Source: Thermoleptolyngbya sp046719575 (GTDB taxonomy: Bacteria > Cyanobacteriota > Cyanobacteriia > Elainellales > Elainellaceae). From it: DNA of 5,957 nt. Each line of letters opens with the position of its first letter. The first letter of the stretch is position 1. The notes beneath the pieces are model-generated. The model saw only the letters and a list, made by a program, of their open reading frames with translations, did not search any database and was not told the origin of the DNA. The DNA lies in NCBI GenBank assembly GCA_046719575.1, contig JBDNCP010000237.1, positions 1 to 5,957 on the forward strand. The letters are read 5' to 3'. Made by a program: the position numbers and the translations under genes. Positions 1 through 5,884 of this stretch are shown in pieces.

Positions 1-375
1 GGCATCTTTTGCGGCATTTTGAGGGGGCGAGTCAGATCGCGCCTTGTGCTGCGATCGCCCAAAGTAGAATGCTGAAATCGCCTTTTCGTAGGGGTTGCGA
101 ATCACGCAGAACTTAAAATAGCGCGTCCAGGTTTCTTGACCCAACTGATCTCGAATCTGGGCAGCGGGCATATGGTTCCACCAGCGGCAGCCCTCCGGCT
201 TGGCGGGCCCACGATAGCCCACAATGCCCGCCGCCGACACCGACTCCTCGCGCACGCGGGCTAGATTTACCGCACCCGCTTCTACACAAAACGGCTCAAA
301 GTAAGCTTCCACTGACGTACTCGCCGTCTTCAGTGTTTTCGTGTAGATAAATTGATAACCGTGGCTCACCAGCAT
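1..375 (-). CDS. Sulfotransferase family protein, N-terminal part (cut by window edge)
   Basis: This frame is open from an ATG at 375 to the left edge, giving 125 residues; the C-terminal part lies outside. Two hallmarks of PAPS-dependent sulfotransferases are visible. Residues 8-25 (QFIYTKTLKTASTSVEAY) look like the P-loop-like 5'-phosphosulfate site, and residues 91-105 (VIRNPYEKAISAFYF) look like the 3'-phosphate site with its conserved R-N-P and serine. The family moves a sulfonate group from PAPS to a hydroxyl or amine on a sugar, lipid or small molecule; the acceptor here cannot be inferred. There is no signal peptide, so a cytoplasmic enzyme is likely. The frame hits a stop at 406-408, and the ATG at 375 is the only ATG in between; no strong Shine-Dalgarno precedes it. 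It follows the DUF4870 gene by 79 bp on the same strand, so read-through transcription is possible. Confidence 0.85.
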   Translation of the reverse strand, partial: MLVSHGYQFIYTKTLKTASTSVEAYFEPFCVEAGAVNLARVREESVSAAGIVGYRGPAKPEGCRWWNHMPAAQIRDQLGQETWTRYFKFCVIRNPYEKAISAFYFGRSQHKARSDSPPQNAAKDA

Positions 376-407
376 CCCGCGACCCGAACCTGTGCAAAAG
401 AAGCGCT

Positions 408-446
408 AGACATTCAAACTAGCCATTCAAACTAGACATTCAAACT
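408..446. repeat. 13-bp tandem repeat, three copies
   Basis: Three consecutive 13-bp units (agacattcaaact, agccattcaaact, agacattcaaact) fill 408-446 and differ at a single base. They lie between the stop of the DUF4870 gene and the start of the sulfotransferase gene. Because 13 is not a multiple of three, the CTA (TAG on the minus strand) recurring at 406, 419, 432 and 445 falls in all three minus-strand frames. No hairpin or T-run typical of a terminator is seen. Confidence 0.85.
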
Positions 447-454
447 AGCCAAGC

Positions 455-799
455 TTACACCACTCGGAAGATGAACGGGTAACGATAGCGCGTTTCGGGA
501 TTGCTCAAGCAAGAAACGATCGCCAAAATCGGCAATACAAGGTTCACAATGCCCAGAATGAACAGCAGTGGGTAGCCAATCAAAACCAGCGTGAGTGCGC
601 CAAAGACAAGGCCCCACAACCACATATTGAAGTGAAAGTTGATTGCCTCTTTCGCGTTGTCTTTGATGACTGGATCGTCTGACACGAGTAGGACGGCGAT
701 TGGAATGCCGATAGAGACGACCAAAATGCTGATAAAAATTGACCCGTGGCAGAGGGCAGAGAGAATTTTCCGCTTGTCTGTGTTGTTTGAATCTTGCAT
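455..799 (-). CDS. Small DUF4870/Tic20-like membrane protein
   Basis: A 114-residue, mostly hydrophobic protein. A short polar N-terminus (1-15) precedes a membrane segment at about 18-40. A DNAKEAINFHFNMWLW motif follows at 47-62, then hydrophobic segments to about residue 98, and the tail ends in PETRYRYPFIFRVV. The AKEAINFHFN-type motif between membrane spans is the signature I associate with DUF4870, small bacterial proteins related in layout to the chloroplast import component Tic20. Length and three to four membrane spans fit that family. The biochemical role is unknown and should not be equated with protein import. The ATG at 799 is well supported: AAGGTG lies 7 nt upstream. It sits 131 bp after nadC on the same strand, with no clear promoter or terminator in that gap. 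Its first 11 bases are the same as those of the annotated nadC start. Confidence 0.85.
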   Translation of the reverse strand: MQDSNNTDKRKILSALCHGSIFISILVVSIGIPIAVLLVSDDPVIKDNAKEAINFHFNMWLWGLVFGALTLVLIGYPLLFILGIVNLVLPILAIVSCLSNPETRYRYPFIFRVV

Positions 800-806
800 C
801 TCGTTT

Positions 807-812
807 CACCTT
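807..812 (-). promoter_or_regulatory. Ribosome binding site of the DUF4870 gene
   Basis: On the minus strand AAGGTG is followed by a 7-nt spacer and then the ATG at 799. It is the only textbook Shine-Dalgarno among the five genes here and it settles the start of this one. Confidence 0.7.
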
Positions 813-930
813 GCAACAGCTACATCCTACCGTTTTTGCTGGCTAGAATCATGCCGCAGAATGGGAGGTTTTCCGTAACCGCGAGGGTGTGTTTTACGGG
901 CAGATGGGTTTGCGGAAACGGCGAGAACGC

Positions 931-1833
931 TCAGCCCGTCTGAATCCGCATACTGAGGTCGAGCCAGGTCGATCGGGTGATGGGGGCGCTGCTGGAAAGG
1001 TAGTCTACGCCTGTTTCGGCGATCGCCCGGATGGTGTCTAGCGTGATGTTTCCCGATGCTTCAATTTTGATTCGTGGATTCGTGTCACGAATCATCCGCA
1101 CGGCATCCTTCATGCGTTCCACGGGCATGTTATCTAGCATGATAATGTCTGCGCCGTGATCAAGCGCTTCGGCAACCTGCTCCAGGGTTTCGGTTTCCAC
1201 TTCCACCGTGAGCGGATAAGGAACGCGGGCCCGCACCTGGGCGATCGCCTTTGCAATGCTGCCTGCTGCTGTAATGTGGTTGTCTTTAATCATCACGCTA
1301 TCGTCTAGCCCCAGGCGATGGTTCGTTGCGCCGCCGACCTGCACGGCGTATTTTTCCAAAATTCGCAGCCCTGGCGTGGTTTTGCGCGTGTCCACCAGTT
1401 GGGCAGGCAAATCGGCAATTTGCGCGACGTACCTGCTCGTCAGCGTGGCAATACCGCTCAGCCGCATGGCTAGGTTTAGCGCTACCCGCTCCCCCGTCAG
1501 CAGCGCATCCAGCGGGCCCGTGATTTGGGCAATGACCCGACCGCGATCGCACGCTTCGCCTTCCTGCGCCAATGCCTCAAACCGCACCATCGGATCGAGT
1601 AAGTAAAATACCCGCGCTGCGATTGGTAATCCCGCAATCACCCCTGCTTCTTTGACCACCCACTGTGCCTGTCCGCTGGGAACGTTGGCTGAGAATAGCG
1701 CTTGCGTCGTGCGATCGCCCCGCCCGATGTCTTCCAATAGCCACTCTTGCAGCAGCCGATCGAGCAGCAGCGGCGGTGGCAAAAGGGCGATCGCGCTGGT
1801 GGGTTTTGGGGTCGCCATTTTAGAATCTTGCAT
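931..1833 (-). CDS. nadC: Quinolinate phosphoribosyltransferase (carboxylating nicotinate-nucleotide pyrophosphorylase)
   Basis: Converts quinolinate and PRPP to nicotinate mononucleotide, CO2 and pyrophosphate in de novo NAD synthesis; cytoplasmic. At 300 residues it is close to the usual family length. The N-terminal domain begins with LLEDIGRGDRTTQAL (32-46). Catalytic and binding motifs appear in order: GERVALN (114-120), DTRKTTPGLR (148-157), the ATNHRLGLDD block (169-178), IKDNH (182-186), VEVETETLEQ (210-219), IMLDNM (231-236), and IEASGNIT (257-264). The basic PRPP and quinolinate ligands R116, R150, K151, H172, R173 and K183 and the acidic E211/E213 and D234 are all present, so the enzyme should be active. 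The end, DYLSSSAPITRSTWLDLSMR, has SSSAP where many bacteria have SVGAL; I recall this as usual in cyanobacteria. The start is ambiguous: the ATG at 1833 gives MQDSKMATPKP, while the ATG at 1818 begins at MATPKP, and neither has a clear Shine-Dalgarno. It starts 36 bp after the ccs1 stop, suggesting one transcript. Confidence 0.97.
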   Translation of the reverse strand: MQDSKMATPKPTSAIALLPPPLLLDRLLQEWLLEDIGRGDRTTQALFSANVPSGQAQWVVKEAGVIAGLPIAARVFYLLDPMVRFEALAQEGEACDRGRVIAQITGPLDALLTGERVALNLAMRLSGIATLTSRYVAQIADLPAQLVDTRKTTPGLRILEKYAVQVGGATNHRLGLDDSVMIKDNHITAAGSIAKAIAQVRARVPYPLTVEVETETLEQVAEALDHGADIIMLDNMPVERMKDAVRMIRDTNPRIKIEASGNITLDTIRAIAETGVDYLSSSAPITRSTWLDLSMRIQTG

Positions 1834-1841
1834 ACATTTCT

Positions 1842-1878
1842 GAGCTAAGCCTTATAAGCCTCATTAGAGCTAAGCCTT
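1842..1878. repeat. 12-bp direct repeat at the ccs1-nadC junction
   Basis: GAGCTAAGCCTT occurs at 1842-1853 and again at 1867-1878, 25 bp apart. The right copy contains the last codons and TAG stop of ccs1; the left copy lies in the 36-bp spacer before nadC. On the minus strand the sequence AAGGCTTAGCTC is therefore read twice, as if the end of ccs1 had been duplicated. Confidence 0.8.
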
Positions 1879-3243
1879 GACTGGGGCAGGCTGAAGATCC
1901 GCGCTGAGGGAATCCAACACCTCCAGGATTTCCCGCTCGAAGGCGACTTGGGCGCGGTTGGTGCGGCCGCCGACATAGAGCGTTTTGCCCTGCTGTAAGG
2001 CCCACACCTGAGAGTGCGACACGTAGCTCATCAAGACGCTGATCATCAGCAGACCAAAGCCCGTGTAGACGATGGGAATGCCCGGATCGGCCTTGATTTG
2101 CAGCCCCGTACTGCCGACGAGTTCGGCAATGGTTAGCCGCACGCCGTTGACCTCGGTCGCCATGCCCGCCCGCACGGTGGAAATGAGTTGACCGTCCTGG
2201 TCATACACCAGCACCGTCCCTTTTAGGTCTTTTGCAATCAGCGACACGCCCTCGCTGAGGTCGGGCTTGGTGGGTAGCCAGGTGCCCCAAAGGCGACCTG
2301 CGCCCCCCGTGTCGAGTTGCCCCATCGGGATTTGCAAAATCGGGCTGTTGTTGAGCTGCACGCGCACGGCGGCGATCGCCCAATCTGCCTGATACAGCGT
2401 CACGCCTTTATAGCGCAGCGGTTCATTTACATGAATCGTCTTGCGATCGACCTCGTTGCCCGCCGCATCCAGCACCGACAGATCAGAGTAAAACTGGTCG
2501 ATATTGCCCTCTGGCGTGTAGTCGATCCAAAAGCGGTTGACTTTGACCGACCAATCTTTGGGAATTTGCCGCTCGGCCCAGGGCCCCGCATCCAAGATGT
2601 TTTGAATCGTGAAGGTTTCGCCGCTGGGAATCATTTCTTGGGCAAAAAAGCCCGTCATAGCGCCCCAGATCGACCCCAGCAGCACCAGGATCATACTGGC
2701 GTGGACGATGATCGGCCCGATGCGTCCGGCGATGCCCTTTCGCGCATAGAGGCGATCGCCCTCGCGAAACAGCCGATAGCCCTTACGTTGCAGCAGCGGC
2801 TCCAGCCCGTCGAGCGTGGCCCCATCCACCTCAGCGCTCATGGCCAGCTTTTCAAACTGGCGCGGCTGGGTGTAATAGCTCCACTTTTGCGCCGCCTTGA
2901 GCGTGGGAAGCTGGCGCGTAAAGGTGCAGGCGATCAGGCTGGAGCCAAACAGAATCAGCAGCGCCAGAAACCACCACGTCCGATAGACGTGATCCAGCCC
3001 CGCCGTCAGGATCACCTTCCAGGTCAAAAAGCCAAACAGCGCCGGACTTTCGGGATAGTTTTCCTGATAAAACGCCAGCGATTGTCCCTGCTCGATCACC
3101 GTGCCAGAAATGCTGAAGAGGGCGATCGCCAGCAGCAGCACAATCGCCAGCCGCAAGTCCGCCAGCAGCGGCAGCAGTTCCCGCTGAAAATATTGGCGGG
3201 GCAGGTCTTTCCAGGTGGCGGAGGGAGTGGAGTTTAGAGACAT
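1870..3243 (-). CDS. ccs1: Cytochrome c biogenesis protein Ccs1/CcsB (ResB family)
   Basis: A 457-residue membrane protein of the system II cytochrome c maturation pathway. With CcsA it forms the complex that delivers heme across the thylakoid membrane and attaches it to apocytochromes such as cytochrome f and c6. The ResB layout is clear. There are membrane segments at about 31-50 (LRLAIVLLLAIALFSISGTV), 90-107 (WWFLALLILFGSSLIACT), 174-197 and 390-408. A large soluble loop at about 200-389 should face the lumen. Family motifs include GTVIEQGQS (47-55), the QENYPE segment (60-65), VHASMILVLLGSIWG (180-194) with His181, and YVSHSQVWAL (407-416) with His410; transmembrane histidines of this kind are implicated in heme handling. 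Length and termini fit an intact gene. The ATG at 3243 gives the expected N-terminus (LADLRLAI follows shortly), though only a weak GAG precedes it. nadC follows after 36 bp. The upstream region holds a mobile-element relic from 3273 rightward, so the promoter is either within 30 bp or inside that element. Confidence 0.96.
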   Translation of the reverse strand: MSLNSTPSATWKDLPRQYFQRELLPLLADLRLAIVLLLAIALFSISGTVIEQGQSLAFYQENYPESPALFGFLTWKVILTAGLDHVYRTWWFLALLILFGSSLIACTFTRQLPTLKAAQKWSYYTQPRQFEKLAMSAEVDGATLDGLEPLLQRKGYRLFREGDRLYARKGIAGRIGPIIVHASMILVLLGSIWGAMTGFFAQEMIPSGETFTIQNILDAGPWAERQIPKDWSVKVNRFWIDYTPEGNIDQFYSDLSVLDAAGNEVDRKTIHVNEPLRYKGVTLYQADWAIAAVRVQLNNSPILQIPMGQLDTGGAGRLWGTWLPTKPDLSEGVSLIAKDLKGTVLVYDQDGQLISTVRAGMATEVNGVRLTIAELVGSTGLQIKADPGIPIVYTGFGLLMISVLMSYVSHSQVWALQQGKTLYVGGRTNRAQVAFEREILEVLDSLSADLQPAPVKA

Positions 3244-3272
3244 TGCCTACTCAATAAGGAGCAATACCCTTA

Positions 3273-3486
3273 GAGGGTGTTTGAAAAGGGAAGGATGCTT
3301 AAAATCATCCCTACGAACCTCAACGAACCTCAAAAATGAGAGAGGTTTCTCGGTGTTTCCGCGCTTGTAGTAGCGACTTTAGTCGCCAGACTGCGCTTGT
3401 AGTAGCGACTTTAGTCGCCAGACTGCGCTTGTAGTAGCGACTTTAGTCGCCAGACTCACTTAAAGCAGGACTTTTCAACCATCCCC
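3273..3486. mobile_element. Probable MITE-like non-autonomous element (214 bp)
   Basis: The left end GAGGGTGTTTGAAAAG (3273-3288) and the reverse complement of the right end, GGGGATGGTTGAAAAG (3471-3486), match at 13 of 16 positions without a gap, including eight in a row. TTA lies immediately outside each end (3270-3272 and 3487-3489), as a 3-bp target duplication would. There is no transposase frame inside, so it would have to be mobilised in trans. A 3-bp TNA duplication is known for the IS1031 subgroup of the IS5 family; linking this element to that group is inference. Inside are two adjacent copies of ACGAACCTCA (3313-3332), a weak AACCTC/GAGGTT inverted repeat, and three 32-bp repeats (listed separately). 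The element ends 29 bp from the ccs1 start codon. Confidence 0.6.
3361..3456. repeat. 32-bp tandem repeat, three perfect copies, each with a hairpin
   Basis: Units start at 3361, 3393 and 3425 and are identical over all 32 bases. Each contains GTAGTAGCGACTTTAGTCGC, in which GCGAC and GTCGC pair around a TTTA loop, so the block can form three small hairpins. From memory, intergenic copies of the TAGTAGCGACTTTAGTCGC core are common in filamentous cyanobacteria; this needs a search. It lies wholly inside the probable MITE. Confidence 0.95.
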
Positions 3487-3490
3487 TTAA

Positions 3491-3570
3491 ATTGCTTAGA
3501 GATTGCTTAGAGATTGCTCAGAGATTGCTCAGAGATTGCTCAGAGATTGCTCAGAGATTGTTAGAGATTG
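3491..3570. repeat. 11-bp tandem repeat array
   Basis: Six uninterrupted 11-bp units start at 3491, 3502, 3513, 3524, 3535 and 3546. The first two are ATTGCTTAGAG and the next four ATTGCTCAGAG. A 10-bp variant (ATTGTTAGAG, 3557-3566) and a final ATTG close the array. It begins one base after the TTA on the right of the MITE-like element. The period is near one DNA helical turn, so each unit presents the same face. No open frame of interest crosses it. Confidence 0.93.
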
Positions 3571-3775
3571 AGTAACCATCCTTGCGACCCGCTTGAACAA
3601 CAAAATAGGGGAAGGGTGAAAAGCAGGCCAGGAGAGACGCAAAGCCGGATTTAAGCTGATGCGTGCGGTTGAGGGAGCATTTCGAGTAAGAGCGGATGAA
3701 GGACGATTAGCAAAGTTTTATCGGGACGGCACAGGGCTGATTATTGACTACACCATCTTACGTACAATTTTATGT
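3571..3775. other. Intergenic stretch downstream of the oxidoreductase gene
   Basis: Together with the repeats to its left this forms the 532-bp gap between the oxidoreductase stop and the ccs1 start. I see no convincing gene, tRNA, or hairpin with a T-run that could terminate the oxidoreductase transcript. A plus-strand frame from an ATG at 3659 to a stop at 3785-3787 would encode 42 residues, but it lacks a ribosome binding site and recognisable similarity. The segment is more purine-rich on the plus strand than its surroundings and may be a decayed insertion. Confidence 0.5.
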
Positions 3776-5884
3776 TTAATTCTCTAGCACGACTTTCATC
3801 ACTTCATACAGCACCCGCGACAACTCCCGGCGGCGCAGGGATTGACGGTCGATAGGGGTGCGGGCAAAGGCCCGGTTATGGGCATCGGGGGCGGCTTTTT
3901 TCACCAAAAAGGAGAGTTGTTCGCGGGTCATGGGGGCTTCTGGCGCAAAGCGGCCGCGCCCAACTCCAGCGATCAGTCCGGCGGCGGCCAGCGCTTCGAT
4001 ATAGGGATGGGCCCAGTGGTTGGTCGGCACGTCGGAAAAGGTGGGCTGGTCGGGCGTGGTGGGCGACAGCTTCAGCAGCTTGACGAGGGCCGTAGACACG
4101 ACAGCGCGGGTGACGGTGTTTTCGGGACGAAAGTGGAGGTCGGTGGCAGATTCGCTGCGGACGATGCCCGCCGTCGCCATGACCTGAATCGGCTCGAAGT
4201 CGGGGTCGCTATGGGATACGTCGTCAAACCAGAAGATGGGAATGCCGTTGCGCGTGATCAGCCCTTGCAGCTTGCGAAGGAGCGGCTCTTGCAGGGCGAT
4301 CGCCCTCGGCTGCACACCCGCCCACACCGCCAACGCCGCCAGATAGCCACTGGCTTCTCCGATCGCCCACTCCACCGGATGCATCCGGTAAGCGGCGTTC
4401 GTAATATGCGTCGTGCCGAGGCTTTTGGACGATAGCACTAGCCCGTCGGTGTCAATGGGCACGAGCGCTCCGACGGGTAGCGTGAACGGCAGCGCGATCA
4501 CCTGATCGCCGGGCAGGCTGGCGTGGCCCTGGCGATCGTTGCCGTGTAGGTCGAGATAGTGATATTGCCCAATGCCCACGCTGTCGGCAAAGCAGCGGGC
4601 CCGCGCTTGGTTTGGGAAAAAGGCTTTGGCGACATCTTCGTGAACGATCGTGGTGAGGGCGATGCCGCGACGGGCTTCGCGGATGTAGGGTTCTAGCGCG
4701 ATGCCGTCGGCGGTCCAGGTGAGGTCGCCCCGCGGCTTGAGCGGAATGCCCCGCTGCTGCAAATAGTGGACGTAGGCCCGAGCGCGATCGCGCCCTTGCT
4801 TGAGATGCAGCTTGCGCTCCTCACGGCTCACGCCGACCAGTTCTCCCAGGCGATAGTCATTGCCGCAGAGCATCGGCCCGCCCTGGCCGTGCTGATGCTG
4901 GCCCCAGTTCAGAACCGACACATCCCCTGGCTTCACCAGCTTTTCCTGGGTAGACACACGCACCAGGCGGCGATAGCGAAAAATGCCAAAGGGATGCAAA
5001 AACGGGCGCGGCTGCGGCTCCCACTGGCCGCCGGATTTTGTCCAAAAGTCGCCTTCAAAGTCTTTTGCCAGTAGCCAGGGGGCGACGTTGTATCCTGGCG
5101 GTGCGCCGATGGGCTTGCCTTTGCCGGGTTCTGCCAGTTCGACGATTGCGCCGTAGGTAAAGGACTGCTGACACTCCGGCAGGGGCCGTTTGGGGAGCGC
5201 CTGTTCGCCTGTTTCTTCACGGGTTTCCTGCCCCACGCGGGAGGGAATATTGCCGACCTCCAGCAGATCGCCCAGGTCGGTGGCTTCGATGGTGATCTGC
5301 GCCAAAACCGTAAACCGATGCCCCCGCTGGAGGTCTTGAAACACCACACCCGTCACGCGCCGCCGCCCTTCTGGAGGGGTGGCAAACCGCACCTCAACGG
5401 GTTCTGCAAAGGGGATGAAGCGGAGGGTGCCGCGTTCTAGACAGGGGGCGATCGCCTCGTTCAGGGCAATAGCCGACACCACCGGGCTGGTGCAGATCGG
5501 GCTGACCCAGCCGCCGCCGGGGTTTTGCAAAATTTCTCCCTGCACGGGCTGGAGCTGTCGCTGGCGATCGCGAAACCAGCGCTGCAACGGCGAAATGGCA
5601 AATTCTTCGCCGGCTCGATGAAACGCGCCCGCCCGCTCTTTCAGCAAGTCGCCATCGTCCGATGCGGGCAGCGCCTGCACGGTGAACTGGCCACCCAAAA
5701 TCTGCGTCGGCTGCACCAAGCACACAGAGAGGTTGGCCCGCGCCGCCACCAGCGCCGCCGTGTAGGCCGCTGTGGACCCCCCCACGACGAGAATGGCACA
5801 GGAAAGCTCGCTGTCTCGCGCAGGACGGGTAAAGGCGCGGTCTTCAAAGATGCCGTTTTGCTGGCGCAGGGGAGGCGTGGACAT
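3776..5884 (-). CDS. FAD-dependent oxidoreductase with C-terminal SLH repeats
   Basis: A 702-residue protein in two parts. Residues 29-520 look like the FAD_oxidored type. They include a beta-alpha-beta dinucleotide fold (AILVVGGSTAAYTAALVAAR, 30-49) followed by VCLVQPTQILGGQFTVQA (54-71). Further motifs are ATDLGDLLEVGNIPSRVGQE (201-220), REARRGIALTTIVHEDV (402-418), DSVGIGQYHYLDLH (434-447), and the C-terminal FAD block PVGALVPIDTDGLVLSSKSL (470-489) leading to HPVEWAIGEASGYLAALA (502-519). The substrate is unknown. The tail holds two SLH repeats at about 553-604 and 616-665 (FSDVPTNHWAHPYIEAL, then FAPEAPMTREQLSFLVKKA), a module that binds cell-wall polymers. A weak third may follow at 678-702. 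No signal peptide or membrane anchor is visible at the chosen start. That start (ATG at 5884) has no Shine-Dalgarno, and the frame stays open upstream to the window edge, so the true start could lie further upstream. Nothing ties it functionally to ccs1. Confidence 0.88.
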   Translation of the reverse strand: MSTPPLRQQNGIFEDRAFTRPARDSELSCAILVVGGSTAAYTAALVAARANLSVCLVQPTQILGGQFTVQALPASDDGDLLKERAGAFHRAGEEFAISPLQRWFRDRQRQLQPVQGEILQNPGGGWVSPICTSPVVSAIALNEAIAPCLERGTLRFIPFAEPVEVRFATPPEGRRRVTGVVFQDLQRGHRFTVLAQITIEATDLGDLLEVGNIPSRVGQETREETGEQALPKRPLPECQQSFTYGAIVELAEPGKGKPIGAPPGYNVAPWLLAKDFEGDFWTKSGGQWEPQPRPFLHPFGIFRYRRLVRVSTQEKLVKPGDVSVLNWGQHQHGQGGPMLCGNDYRLGELVGVSREERKLHLKQGRDRARAYVHYLQQRGIPLKPRGDLTWTADGIALEPYIREARRGIALTTIVHEDVAKAFFPNQARARCFADSVGIGQYHYLDLHGNDRQGHASLPGDQVIALPFTLPVGALVPIDTDGLVLSSKSLGTTHITNAAYRMHPVEWAIGEASGYLAALAVWAGVQPRAIALQEPLLRKLQGLITRNGIPIFWFDDVSHSDPDFEPIQVMATAGIVRSESATDLHFRPENTVTRAVVSTALVKLLKLSPTTPDQPTFSDVPTNHWAHPYIEALAAAGLIAGVGRGRFAPEAPMTREQLSFLVKKAAPDAHNRAFARTPIDRQSLRRRELSRVLYEVMKVVLEN

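Noticed and set aside
432..809. A 125-codon minus-strand frame overlapping the DUF4870 gene
   Set aside because: It overlaps in another frame, is Arg/Ser-rich without motifs, and runs into the 13-bp repeat; the DUF4870 frame has the ribosome binding site and a coherent membrane protein.
873..899. Inverted repeat CCGTAA/TTACGG between nadC and the DUF4870 gene, considered as a terminator
   Set aside because: Only a 6-bp stem with a 15-base loop and no T-run on the minus strand after it.
2317..3237. A 306-codon plus-strand open frame opposite ccs1
   Set aside because: It is the antisense shadow of a strongly supported ccs1; the translation is rich in Arg, Gln and His with no domain, as expected from a GC-rich complementary strand.
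3361..3570. CRISPR array
   Set aside because: The 32-bp units are directly abutting with no spacers, and the 11-bp units are too short; both are simple tandem repeats. No cas gene is present.
3571..3775. Group II intron end or structured RNA
   Set aside because: The resemblance is limited to a few bases around 3644-3676; I could not draw a convincing domain V or other conserved fold.
3842..4435. A 197-codon plus-strand open frame opposite the oxidoreductase
   Set aside because: Antisense of the SLH and FAD coding sequence; low-complexity Gly/Arg/His-rich translation and no recognisable motif.
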